NCBI GenBank assembly: GCA_037043235.1
Contig: JAWRVZ010000183.1
Span: 434,001-498,000 of the forward strand
Length of the DNA: 64,000 nucleotides
DNA from: Rhodeus uyekii
Taxonomy: Eukaryota > Chordata > Actinopteri > Cypriniformes > Acheilognathidae
Direction of reading: 5' to 3'
Made by a program: the position numbers and the translations under genes. The notes under the pieces are model-generated. The model saw only the letters and a program-made list of their open reading frames with translations. It ran no database searches and was not told the DNA's origin. This document shows, piece by piece, positions 1 to 10,840 of this stretch (its first letter is position 1; each line of letters begins with the position of its first letter).

Positions 1-1038
1 CTTTGTCATCTGGAGTGCCACAGGGTTCCATTCTTGGTCCTGTTTTGTTTTCACTCTACATGCTGCCACTTGGTCAACTTATCTCCAGACACAACGTACA
101 TTTCCATTTCTATGCAGACGACCTCCAGATCTACCTTCCTGTGATTCTGAGTAATCGGTTTGCATTGGACCCTCTCCACAATTGCCTTCAGGACATCAGA
201 CAGTGGCTTTCCCAGAATTTCCTTCATTTAAACGAAGAAAAGACTGAGTACATCATGTTCAGCCTGTATTTATCCAACACTGCAGATAACTTTGGCCCTC
301 TAACACCTCAGTTTGCTCCAACTGTGCGTAACCTGGGTGTTATCTTGGATAAAAATTTGCAATTTGATAAACAGATTGGTGCAGTAGTGAAGGCAAGTTT
401 TTATCAGCTAAGACTACTCAGTAAGGTCAAACATTTTTTGCCCAGAGCTGATCTTGAAAAAGCAATTCATGCCTTCATCAGCTCAAGGATTGACTATTGT
501 AATGCCCTCTACTCTGGACTAATTATGTCACTGCTTAATTGTCTTCTCTCCAACACCTCTAAACGGTCACACATCACCCCTGTGCTCAGCTCGCTTCACT
601 GGCTCCCAGTGCAGTTTAGGGTGGAGTATAAGATGCTACTGTTCGTGTTCAAGACCATCCATGGTTTGGCCCCAGCTTACCTTGCTGAATTGGTAAAAGT
701 CTACCAGCCAGCAAGAACACTCCGCTCCTCTGAACTTATCTCTGATTACTCCGAGGTTCAGGTATAAAAAGTTTGGAGGCCGGTGTTTTAGCATCCAGGG
801 TCTTAAATTGTGGAGTGCACTCCCTGCTCATCTTCGTAATATTACAGTGTTGAATGTTTTTAAATCACAGTTAAAAACCCACCTTTTCAATCAAGCTTTT
901 AACGCATAGCCTCGGACTTGACTGTGATCTTACTTTTGCTTTATTTTGTTGTTTCTTTATGTTGTCATTTAATATATATATTTTTTTCTGGAAAGTGCCT
1001 TGTGCACCTTTTGGTTGTTGTTAGGCGCTATATAAATA

Positions 1039-1070
<32 letters not shown>
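1..1070 (+). mobile_element. L2/CR1-type LINE 3' end (family A), decayed reverse transcriptase
   Basis: The + strand encodes the C-terminal part of a non-LTR reverse transcriptase, open from position 3 to 767. It shows the SSGVPQGSILGP block, the FYADD catalytic motif near 115-130, and the thumb/C-terminal blocks HITPVLSSLHWLPV and FKTIHGLAPAYL. The frame is damaged: a segment is missing around 530-550, and stops and shifts follow 767. A 3' UTR follows, ending in a GCGCTATATAAATA box (about 1024-1038) and a TTGA-type repeat tail (1042-1070). The 5' part lies outside the window. Clade placement is by motif style only. Confidence 0.85.
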
Positions 1071-1071
<1 letters not shown>

Positions 1072-1442
1072 CTCTAACCGGACCAAATTGGACTTGAATT
1101 GTTGTATAATAATCATGCACTGTTTGGCTGTTGGCCAGAGGAGAACTGGTCCCCCGACTGAGCCTGGTTTCTCCCAAGGTTTTTTCTCCATTCTGTTCTT
1201 CATTCGTTACGTCACCTACCGGAGTTTTGGTTCCTTGCCGTTGTCGCCTATGGCTTGCTCAGTTGGGGAAACTTAACACTTAAGATTCATCTATTGTATT
1301 GATTCGCCTGCTCTTTTGGGGCTGCTGTTCAGCCAAACAAACTTTGTTTATATTGTTTTTCCTGTGACCACTGTAAAGCTGCTTTGAAACAATCTACATT
1401 GTAAAAAGCGCTATATAAATAAAGGTGACTTGACTTGACTTG
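1071..1442 (+). mobile_element. 5'-truncated L2-type LINE (family B) 3' UTR
   Basis: This matches the 3' UTR of the long LINE at 18,544-23,505 (opposite strand) and the copy at 60,688-61,595. It starts abruptly at the TTGA tail of family A and ends with the GCGCTATATAAATA box followed by the GACTT-type tail. There is no coding capacity; small ORFs here are chance. Confidence 0.85.
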
Positions 1443-2048
1443 AAGTGGGTCACAGGCTGGGCAGCAAGGGTAGTCAGTCAGCATTGATGGAAGGGCAATC
1501 CAAGAACAGAGAACGCAGGCAACCCTGGGTGGCAAGAAGCGCAGGAATGCCTGGGGAGAAACGGAAGGCAGAGACAAAACAAAAGGTAAAAGAGTAAAAC
1601 ACAAAAAGGTAAAAGGTAAAACACAAAACTGGCAAAATCCAACAAGACAGGTCATGACACAAGACAATGGTGGCTAGAGCACAGTATGCACAGTGCACAA
1701 ACAATGACAGCACAAGACAGCACACAAAAGGGGATTAAATAAGAGTATTTTTTTCTTCCATGCTACTTTTCATTTGAGCAGATTCTTGTTTTGTAATCTA
1801 ATTTATATACGGTAATTTGAACATTCTAACTACATAATGATTTCTGTTTTTCTCTGTTGTGTGCAATAAAAATGTCCATGACTACTTCAATCAATGGGAA
1901 TGGCATTATATAACCCACTCAAATGCTTCCACAGCAAAGAGCAACTGGAACCATGAATGGCAACATGAATCCTCTGGAAATATTTCTTAAAACACAGCCA
2001 AAGCCCTTTGGGTTACTAAAGTTTCCAAAATCTCAATGGTGTATGTTT
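1443..2048. other. No gene seen; purine-rich repeat-like DNA
   Basis: The first 300 bases (1443-1740) are A/G-rich with runs such as AAAGGTAAAA and resemble a reversed LTR, but no end or duplication proves it. The rest is AT-rich DNA without a recognisable gene. Confidence 0.4.
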
Positions 2049-2049
2049 T

Positions 2050-2108
<59 letters not shown>
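2049..2108. repeat. (TG)n(AG)n microsatellite
   Basis: A TG dinucleotide run passes directly into an AG run of about 34 bases. Confidence 0.95.
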
Positions 2109-2112
<4 letters not shown>

Positions 2113-3278
2113 TGTGTGAGTGAGTTTTGGGTGCTAGCACTGCTACCACTATGCGGGAAAATTAATCCAGCAATTTTTTGGTGTCCTTCACTTTAATGTG
2201 CATCTCTGCGACAACTTTGTAAGGCACTGAAGAAAAAAAAGGCAATCATTACTATCTGTCTTTATTTTATTATCACAGGCAGTTTTACTTATTGTAAGAT
2301 ATTATACAGTGCTTGTGCGCGAAATTCTCACAATAAGAAAACAAACACAAGTCAGAATCAGTAAAAAAGAAAAAGCAGTCTCTCCCACTGTGCAGCAGCA
2401 AGTCCCTTCAGAAGCGAGAAGAGCCCGCCCTCATGGCAGTACAGCCAATCACGTCTTCTTGCATCCAGCCTTGAATTTCGTTGCGAAAAGGGCACTGCCA
2501 AGTTGCCTTAGAAATTATAGAAATTTAAAGGGCATCAAGGCATTTTTTGTTGTCTAATAAGGGCACAAAGGCATTAAGGCAATTTACGTTTTATGTACAT
2601 TAGCATAATGTTTGCTACTTTTTATGTTGTCCGTTTCATACTCTTAAATGAATTTTCTGTGATATTGATGTTACACCCTATAGAATGCCAAACATAATTA
2701 TCTATGATGATTTAACACTTTTCTTGTGATTGGTACAGAGTTGAATAGTTAACATTCTACGAGTAATAGCTCTTTTTAAAGGAATATTTATTGTTAAAAG
2801 TAACTTTTCTGAACATAACATCATATCATAACTGAACATGACTTTCAGCAGTAACAATTCAACATAACACTGTATACAAGAAATACAGTACAAAGCCTAG
2901 CTTACATAATAAATAACAGTTTACATTTACATGTATGCATTTGCATATGCATTCAAGGAACACATTGAATCAGTTTAGCATCCAAATATATTGGGAATAT
3001 GGAAACATCTGGATTCATGCCGAATGAGAGATTTAGGCTACTTGAACCCAACGCTGGTTACTTTCAGTTTCGGTTTAAATTCGCTTGGGCTTATATAGAG
3101 CTGCGTATAGCCTATTTTTCATTCTTGTTCTGTTCTGATTTGTTGTGGAAAGAGAGGAACGAAAATAGTCTATTGCTAAGTGTATAGTCTAAATATGCCT
3201 AAATTATACATAACATATAGCCTCATAATAGGGATTTGAAGAGATTTCTGGTTTAACAAGGTATTAGTTTTATAGAGC
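2109..3278. other. No gene; contains a fragment related to the hAT at 6540-7641
   Basis: Positions about 2306-2330 and 2410-2465 read as the reverse complement of short blocks in the hAT-like element at 7330-7430 (for example GCTTGTGCGCGAAATTC). The rest is AT-rich with no recognisable protein or RNA gene. Confidence 0.45.
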
Positions 3279-3480
3279 AGTGGTCGCCAACCCGTCGATC
3301 GCGATCGACTGGTCGACCTTTATCACCATCCCGAAAGCTCCCAAAAATAAAAACGTTTCAGTTGCCAACTTAACGGCTCTGTCCCGCTCCGTAAGTCCCG
3401 ATAGGACGACCGCTCCGCACAGCACCGCCACCGAACAGGAGGGCCACACACCATGGAGACATCAACAACGATCTGACAAT
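3279..3480. mobile_element. Possible hAT-type terminal fragment
   Basis: The segment begins CAGTGGTCGCCAACC, the form of a hAT terminal inverted repeat, followed by GATCGCGATCGACTGGTCGACC. No matching opposite terminus or 8-bp duplication was found, so it is probably a broken end. Positions 3481-4080 have no recognisable gene. Confidence 0.4.
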
Positions 3481-4080
3481 GGAGACGAGAAGTGAGTGAG
3501 TATATGTAGGTTGAGTGAATGAGCTGCAGCAGGTGTGGTGATGAGTGACAGCTGCCGACGCTGATTATCCAAGTGGCTTGGAGCACGCCTACTGACACAC
3601 ACAGAAACATCACAACAGTGACACGAGACAAGCAGGAAACAATGTATTCATAAACCGTGACATATATATATATATGCCCGTGCCCTTTGTCAACAATATA
3701 CTTGTTGAGAAAGCACATTAGGCTGGCAGAATGCAAGAAAGCATGCAATCTAGTACAGCGTGATGACCTCACGAATATGCTAATTTACGCAAAACGTCAC
3801 CTAGCAACATTTAGCAACTTTTTGGCTATTCTTTAGCGACTTTCCTTTGAAAATAGTTGGCAACACTTTGCTCGAGTCACGAAATAACCATGTGAAGTGG
3901 CGAATTTGTCCCTCTTTTGTGCTCGAGATTTTAGATTTGGCAACATAAATGAATCAACATAACCCACAAGAAAATGCTAAGACAAATAGGGAGTTTGGTG
4001 GTTCCACTTCCACTTCGTTACATACCATACAGGGTCAGTCATTGTAAATACATGTGTTTGGAACTTCACTGGAACAATTA

Positions 4081-4850
4081 TGAGTAACTCTAAACAGAAA
4101 CAAGCTAACCCTTCAGCTCCACCGACCACGAGGTCTACCACTAGCATAGCTGGTAAGCTAGCAACCATGGCTACCGCTTCCAATTTGGAAAAACAAGCCA
4201 TGCCAGAAACTTTTACATCTGTCTTTATGGACGGATGCGGAAAATTAGTTTTGGTCTAAAGGAAAACTATTATGAACATGGGGAGAAAGCTGGTCGCCTA
4301 CTTGCACACCAGATAAAGAGTCAGTCGGCTTCCAGGTTAATTGCACAGATTCGTAACATATCGCAGCAACTGACGGTGGATCCAAAAGACCTTAATGAAA
4401 CTTTTAAAGAATATTATACAACACTAAACACCTCAGAGACTTCTGGAGACATGTCAGGTATGTCAGGCTTCCTGAATTACCTGAACATCCCAAAAATTAA
4501 CTCATGTCAAAAAGAAAAATTAGAACGGAGAATCGTTTTGCAGGAAATTTTGGACTCTATTAAGGCAAAAAATTCCAAAACCCCTGGCCCGGATGGCTAT
4601 CCTGTGGAATTCTATAAGGCTTTTGCATCCAAATTAGCGCCACTTCTCCTGAGAATGTTTGAGAAGTCTCTAAACGATTCAAAATTGCCACAATCTCTCA
4701 CAGAAGCATATCTTACACTTATTCTGAAGCCTGGAAAAGATCCACTTGAATGCAATTCCTACAGACCAGTCTCTTTGCTAAACGTGGATTATAAAATTTT
4801 CGCCAAATTGTTAGCCTCCAGTATTGATACAGTGCTGAGTTTGCGTTGCA
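4081..4850 (+). mobile_element. L1/Tx1-type LINE remnant with ORF1 start joined to ORF2 RT
   Basis: At 4081 a short frame starts MSNSKQKQANPSAPP, which resembles the start of fish L1 ORF1 proteins. From 4235 a 235-residue frame carries L1 ORF2 sequence: NYYEHGEKAGRLLAHQI (linker upstream of RT), then the RT blocks GPDGYPVEFYK, LILKPGKDPLECNSYRPVSLLN and DYKIFAKLLA. The endonuclease and everything beyond the first RT blocks are absent, so this is a heavily deleted copy. L1-like homology stops near 4845. Confidence 0.75.
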
Positions 4851-5290
4851 CGTGCATCATAGTCTATATGGTCGTTCACTCCAATGAGAGTTCACTCACT
4901 CTTACGGCACAGTGCCGTGCAGCCACAGAAGAACTCGTGTAAAAATCAAGCCTTACAGATGCTATCTTGGAAGAGGAGGCACAGGAATTTGCCATCACTG
5001 TCCAGAAATTCCCAAATTACATTCACATAGACAAAGACGTTGTTACTGATAGAAGATTAGAAGCATTTGTTTTCAAGCAGACTGTTAAAAGCAAAAAGTA
5101 GCAAAGCATTTTAGACTTTGTAAAGAAATCATAGTAACCGCGTGTACAATACTTTTCAGAACTGTGTCAGAGCTAAATGACTGTTATGAGCTAATGTGTT
5201 TATGTGTGTTGTGACTGTGTTTATGCTGTGAGTGAAATTGTGTTTGCAATGTTGGAGACTGAAATTAAAGTTTTGTATCGAGAATTGAAG
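4851..5290 (+). other. Unassigned segment with short coding-like tail and AATTAAA signal
   Basis: After the L1 remnant a short open stretch (about 4950-5100) reads ILEEEAQEFAITVQKFPNY then IHIDKDVVTDRRLEAFVFK and ends at a TAG. About 170 bases later an AATTAAAG polyadenylation-like signal appears. I do not recognise the family; it could be the 3' end of another DNA transposon or of a processed transcript. Confidence 0.3.
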
Positions 5291-5414
5291 GTGTTTTTGT
5301 TTTATACTGGTAAATCTTGTAATGGCTGTCAGAGTGGTTGAAGACTGCCCAGATGTTAAATGGAAATGAAAGAAAACTTGAGGCGATTAAACTGGTCACA
5401 CAAGAAGAAGAAGA

Positions 5415-5965
5415 GTTACATTTATATAGCACTTTTCCAGAGCTCAAAGCGCTTTACATAGTAGGGGGGGAACCTCCTCAACCACCACCAATGTGCAGCA
5501 TCCACCTGGATGATGCGACGGCAGCCATATTGCGCCAGAACACTCACCACACACCCGCTTATTGGTGGAGAAGAGACAGAGCAATGAAGCCAATTAGTAT
5601 GGGGGGGATTAGGAGGCCATGATGGACCAAGGCCAATGGGCAAATTTGGCCAGGAAGCCAGGGTTAAACTCCTACTCTTGCGAAAGACATCCTGGGATTT
5701 TTAATGACCACAGAGAGTCAGGACCTCGGTTTAGCATCTCATCCGAAAGATGGTGCTTGTTGCAGTGCAGTGTCCCCGTCACTATACTGGGGTGGTAGGA
5801 CCCACACAGACCACAGGGTGAGCACCCCCTGCTGGCCTCCTAACACCACTTCCAGCAGCAACCAAGTTTTTCCCAGGTCTCCCATCCAGGTACTAACCAA
5901 GCTCAACCCTGCTTAGCTTCAGTGGGCAACCAGTCTTAGGCTACAGTGTGATATGGCTGCTGTCG
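5415..5965 (-). mobile_element. 5S rRNA-derived SINE (SINE3-like), near full length
   Basis: Read on the minus strand, the element starts near 5965 with a head resembling 5S rRNA: CTGAAGCTAAGCAGGGTTGA, then GTACCTGGATGGGAGACC. These correspond to the internal region of 5S rRNA that carries the type-1 RNA polymerase III promoter. A body of about 400 bases follows and ends in a LINE-like tail (CTATATAAATGTAA) near 5415. ORFs in this stretch are chance. The SINE3 class is known from zebrafish; I assign by the 5S-like head and overall length of about 550. Confidence 0.8.
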
Positions 5966-6539
5966 ACAAGCTTTATAGATGGGTTTCGTATCAGCACACT
6001 CTTCTCAAACCATGTAAAGAGTGCAAGTACAAACCAGGAAAAATAAATTACTTCAAACAAACATCACAAATAAAAGGAAAATAGAAACAGTAGATTATGA
6101 CAACAGTCAGCGTTAGAGCAGCCATCTCTCTCCTCACTCAAAAACACTCTCCTCCCCATTTGCGCACACAACACAACAGCACACATAGTCTTAAAGGTAT
6201 ATTTCCAATATAAACATAAAGCAGCTGTTACAATCTCTGCTGTTAGTTGGTGCACATATGCTGTCACAGTTGCGTCACGTCTGTTACTTCCAGGTTTCCC
6301 CATGTCTCCCCTTTCCTTCCCACGCCTGTCTAGTTGTTGATGACCCATTTAGTTCGCCACCTGTCAGGATCCTGCCCTGACAGTCTTGTCTGTTCTATCC
6401 TTGTTTAATGTTTGCCTGTTTGTGTTGTGCTTGAGCACATGGCTCTGTCTTTGTTCATGTGTTCCTCTTGTTCCACCTCCTCATTTCCAGTTACCACGCC
6501 CCCTTGTCTAGTCCTCGTTTGCTTTAGTGCAGGGGTGTC

Positions 6540-7641
6540 AAACTCAATTGCACAGGGGGCCAAAATCCCCCAAAAAATTAGGTCACGGGCCGAACAGGAT
6601 AAACATTTATTGAAACCACTAAAACTAAACTTTTAAAACGTACCTTTTTTTAAATTAGATGTGAATAAAAACAGACAGAAATATTATTCTGGAATAAATC
6701 AACTTATACCTTAAATAACTTAAAAATATTTAAAAAAATACTTTAAAAAAATTAAAATATATCCTGTCTAAATTATACAAGTTAGAAATAAAGTAAACAA
6801 GTAAAGTAAAAGTAAGTAAAAGTTAAAAGAACAAACATTCAAATTTCTTTACTCTTATGTCATTTTATATGAAACTTAAAAAGATTTATATATAAAAGAT
6901 TTTGCTCTCCATAAAAATATATCCTGTCAAAATTATACAAATTCAAAATATGGACATGCTGCATTACAAAACCTGGAAATCTTTTCAGCAATAACAAATC
7001 AAATCATTCAGTTGAATTTGCTCTTATGTCATTTGTCTTATAGTGCCGTCTTATTAAATTATTTAATTACTGCCACATTAGCTCTGCAAATGAGACACAC
7101 GGGTAACCGGCAGTATGTCAGTAAACATATACCGTATTTTCCCGCATATAACCCATGGGTTATAGCAGATTTTACAAATTATATCACAATTTTTTTTACA
7201 CGTAATAATATTTCAATATATTTGTTACGTCCCTAAGGACGTAATGTTTTTTTTTTTTTTTTTTTGCCTGTATTTTCTTTCTGGCGCTTGTACTATCACT
7301 CTGACAGCTGGCGCTGATATGCTGTCTGACCTGTCAATCATGCAAGAAGACGTTCTGCCATGAGGGCGGGCTCTTCTCATCCGATGATCAACACCTGAAT
7401 TTCGCGCACAAGCACTGTGTACCGAGCCTGAACAGTTATGGATAATTGACAATAACAATCGCGCGGTACTAGCGCGAGCGCGAAGCATCATTAGCCACTT
7501 CCTGTTTAATACAGGAAGTGTTCGGCGGGCCAGCTGGAGCGCGGGACATCTCGCGGGCCATTAATAAAATGCTCTCGCGGGCCGGACATAATTACACGCC
7601 GGGCCGGATGTGGCCCGCGGGCCTTGAGTTTGACACCTATG
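6540..7641. mobile_element. Non-autonomous hAT element 1
   Basis: The ends are inverted repeats around GGTGTCAAACTCAA (CAGGGGTGTCAAACTCA at the left; reverse complement CATAGGTGTCAAACTCA at the right). The 8-bp duplication CTTTAGTG occurs at 6532-6539 and 7642-7649. At 1102 bp with no transposase frame it is non-autonomous. A T-rich run lies near 7246-7265. Confidence 0.85.
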
Positions 7642-7649
7642 CTTTAGTG

Positions 7650-7747
7650 CAGGGGTCGGGAACCTTTTTGTCTGAGAGAGCCATATACCCTTTTTTTTTT
7701 AAATATGAAGCTGTGAAGAGCCATAGTCCGAAGCGATCGATCTGTCG

Positions 7748-7782
<35 letters not shown>

Positions 7783-7983
7783 CCTCCAAACGCGAAAGTA
7801 ACGCGGGTGCGGCGGCGCGATCTGCCTGTCCTCCGAACGCGAAAGTAACGCGGGTGCGGCGGCGCGATCTGCCTGTCCTCCGAACGCGGAAGTATCTGTC
7901 GACGGGCGGCGGCGTCAAAAGAGCCATATGCAGCCATCAAAAGAGCCATATATGGCTCGCGAGCCATAGGTTCCCGACCCCTG
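7650..7983. mobile_element. Non-autonomous hAT element 2 (MITE)
   Basis: The ends are perfect inverted repeats CAGGGGTCGGGAACCT, with the same 8-bp duplication CTTTAGTG at 7642-7649 and 7984-7991. Inside lie an uninterrupted run of 31 G (7751-7781) and a tandem repeat with period about 58 bases (from 7782, about 2.5 copies). It has no coding capacity; the ORFs that span it are artefacts. Confidence 0.9.
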
Positions 7984-8512
7984 CTTTAGTGTGTTCACCT
8001 GTCCCTCATGTGCTCTGCTCCCTTTATATTGTGCTCCTTTCCCTCATGTCCTTGCTGGTTCGTATTGTGTACTTCATGGTATGGTCTTGTTTGCTTACCA
8101 GAATCTGTTTTCAGTCTAAAATCTTGTCTAGTTGTGTATATTTCCCTGTCTCTAGTTCTAGTGTTTCCTTACAATTATTTTGTTGTTTTCTCTAGCCTTG
8201 TTCTAGCTAGTTCTTGCCTTTTTGTTGATCTTTGTTCTTTTCTTTTGAGCTATTGATTAACTTATTTTCTTCCTGCAAAGTTCTTTTGTTTAGTCTTCTG
8301 TTTTCTAGGTTGTTGTTTTATTTCATACTGCTGTTTCCATATTAGTTGCTTCCAGTTTGATATTACATCATGTCTCTTTTTTTAATAATCTCTCTTGTCT
8401 TGCTTTGTTGTCTGTTTGTTGTGAGTGGTGTCTGTTCCTGTCCTGCACCCTGAGACCTCCTACCTACTCTACCTGGCAGCTTGTCTGGGATCTAGTCAGA
8501 GATCATCTAGAC

Positions 8513-10363
8513 CAGTCATTCCCAAACTGTGGTCCGCGGACCACTAGTGGTCCGTGAGGGTACTGCTGGTGGTCCGTGGAAAGGCAAAAAAAAAAATATT
8601 TTACCTTCATTTTACCAGGAAATTCCCATAAAATTTTTTTTAAGGAATATGTAGGCCTATATTGATATAACATTTACATTAAATTGTCAAGTTATTGTGC
8701 GATAACTAAAATAGGCCAGTGGTGTTCGGAAAATAATGTCGCTATGGAAATAAGCCTGTTGTTCAAATTAACCGGTGTTGGGTGCTGCCCCTTTAAGGAC
8801 GCTAATACGGTTGCCAAGGTGATCAACGCACAACAAAACAAACCCACTGAGGGAAAGAAAGGTTGTCATGTTAAAACCACGCTAAACTTTTACTTCAATT
8901 ACAGTTAAAAATTACAATTTAAACTTTATATTCCCAGCGTAGTGAGTAATTATTATGTTGTTTTAAGTAAATTAATAATTTCTGATGTGATACTGTATAT
9001 AGATCGCTATTTGAAATTACCGCCTAAACGTCTAATATTATACGCTTGTTTTTTATGTTTATGTAGCTATTTACGGTGTTTTAAGTTGCTTGTTGAAATG
9101 TTAATACAGTATATGTTACATTTAGCTGATAAACAAAGTTTAGTATGCGTTTGTGACACAGAGAATGTTTGATGATGTAAATAATACTAATTGTAGATTG
9201 TTTTTGTTTTTACAGTTTTGACCACACACATATGCACATAGCCACAGACATTCACAAATACTCAACAAACTTTAACTACTACAACAACGACCAAATGTGT
9301 ATATTGTTAGTTCTGCACAAGAGGAATAAAATACAACATCAAAATCCAACTTAATGTTATCATTTCATGGGTAACAACCTGATTATGCCCTCGGGCACAT
9401 GAGTAAATAAATAAATTAAATATGTGGCAGCCATTGTGTGGAGTAAACTTTCTTTTAACAAGCCTGTTGTCAGGGTTCTGCCACATTCGGTCTAGTCATT
9501 TCTTGGTTTTGTGGCAGAGCTCTGACACTGCCGTTATGTCTCTAGTTGTGTGTGTGCGTGCGCGCGGCTTCGAGTACTCGAGTCGCGTGCGTCTGTGACG
9601 TCTTTTGTGCGAGTTATGATGTCCGGTCCCGATACTTTGGTCTGGTTCAGTTTCATTTTGAATCGGGATTCGGGCTTTTATAACTCGTGTGTTCGTCCTT
9701 GTAGTGAGACAAGTGTTTTGCTCATTCTCACGCGCTCTATGTTATGTGAGTGGGCGCGGTTTCAAGCTCTGCTCGTTCGTGTTTACGTCGGCCACGTGCT
9801 TTCATGTTGTGTTTTTGTGATGCATCTTTGTTTAATGTGAACACGCTGCGATTCGCATTGGCTGTGTGTTTGTCTCGTCAATGTGTAACCCTCCCACCTT
9901 GTTTCCCTGCTTTAGTTTGATTTGTTCCCAGCTGTGTCCCATTCAATTACCGTTCCTCATGTGTGTACTTAATCCATCCGTGTCTGTTGTCTTGTGCTAG
10001 TTTCTATTCATTTATGGTTGTGTGGTCCTGCCTCTTGTCAAGTTCTGTCAAGTCAAGTTTCTAGTCCAGTTCATGTTCAAGTCTAGTTCATGTTCTAGTC
10101 CGGTTTTATTTTTCTATTTTGTAACAATAAAATCCCCACTCATCTGCAACATTGAGTCCTCATCACATCCCTTCACCCAACCTGACACCTGTTGCACACT
10201 GATGTGATGATTAGTTATAGTAGTGCTAATAAGCCTATTTAGAGGTGCGGATTAATTCAGGTAAGACTGTGTGTAGACATTTTATTATGTGTGTTATGAG
10301 GTGGTCTGCAAATTTTTTTGATTACAAATAGTGGTCCACACACAAAAAGTTTGAAAACCACTG
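8513..10363. mobile_element. Non-autonomous hAT element 3, split by a solo LTR
   Basis: The left end is CAGTCATTCCCAAACT and the right end, reversed, is CAGTGGTTTTCAAACT. The 8-bp duplication ATCTAGAC is exact at 8505-8512 and 10,364-10,371. Removing the nested LTR leaves about 1.1 kb with no transposase. The ends resemble Charlie-like hAT families. Confidence 0.88.
9468..10187 (+). mobile_element. Solo LTR (family Z) nested in hAT element 3
   Basis: The 720-bp segment starts TGTCAGGGTTCTGCC and ends CAACCTGACA, with the exact 5-bp duplication CCTGT at 9463-9467 and 10,188-10,192. An AATAAAA signal lies near 10,126. A related copy is at 13,197-13,650, and a diverged reversed one at 57,266-57,909. 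The open frames inside it are not genes. Confidence 0.88.
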
Positions 10364-10840
10364 ATCTAGACGTTTGTGGTCTGGCGTGCTCCTGCTTGGC
10401 CTCCCTGTTGGTGCTGCCTCTCCTAACCCGTCAGTCTGTCATTCCGGTCTTGTCTCGGTGCTCGTCCTACCCTGCCCGTCTCAGTGTCAACCCAGCCCTG
10501 CCTTTTGAACTATCACACCTCACTACCCCATTGTACCTTGTCTTCAGTCGTGTTAATAAAACCCTTCATTTGTCATTCTGCGTTTGGGTCCTCTCTCTTG
10601 CAAAACCCTGACAGCCACCTGTTTGTAATCTCCTCGTTTATTTAAACCCTCATGTTCGCCCAGATCATTGTTAGTCTTTGAATGTCCGTTGAGTGTAGGT
10701 TCCCAGTGTGTGGATGTCAGTTCTCTCGATTTCCAAAGTTTGCACCCTCGTGTGCTTTTCTGTTGCAGTTTTTGAATAAAGAGTTTTGTTTATGATTCCT
10801 TGCTTCCGAGTTTTCTCCGCATCGCACACTTGTGCAAGTG

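Larger units (their letters stand above)
6362..10613 (+). mobile_element. Solo LTR (family Y) carrying three hAT insertions
   Basis: The element begins TGTCAGGATCC and ends AAACCCTGACA, and is flanked by GCCACC on both sides (6356-6361 and 10,614-10,619). This fits an LTR-retrotransposon target duplication of 5-6 bp. An AATAAA signal lies near 10,555. Subtracting the hAT insertions leaves about 940 bases, an ordinary LTR size. No internal coding region remains, so it is a solo LTR. Confidence 0.75.
6262..10840 (+). mobile_element. Outer LTR (family X), interrupted by a solo LTR
   Basis: Positions 6262-6361 and 10,614-10,840 together read like one LTR related to the pair at 53,277/55,828. Shared blocks include TGTCACAGT at the start, CCCATTTAGTTCGCCACCTG (split across the insertion), CTCCTCGTTTATTTAAACCC, and CCGCATCGCAC near the end. 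An AATAAA signal lies near 10,775. The distal boundary is approximate because no duplication was found. The interior 6362-10,613 is a younger insertion. Confidence 0.65.

Noticed and set aside
5880..5965. A 5S rRNA gene
   Set aside because: Only part of 5S is present and it is joined to a SINE body and tail found in other copies.
7518..8195. 225-residue ORF with a poly-Gly run
   Set aside because: It crosses the end of one hAT, all of a second and host LTR sequence; the glycine run is the G homopolymer.
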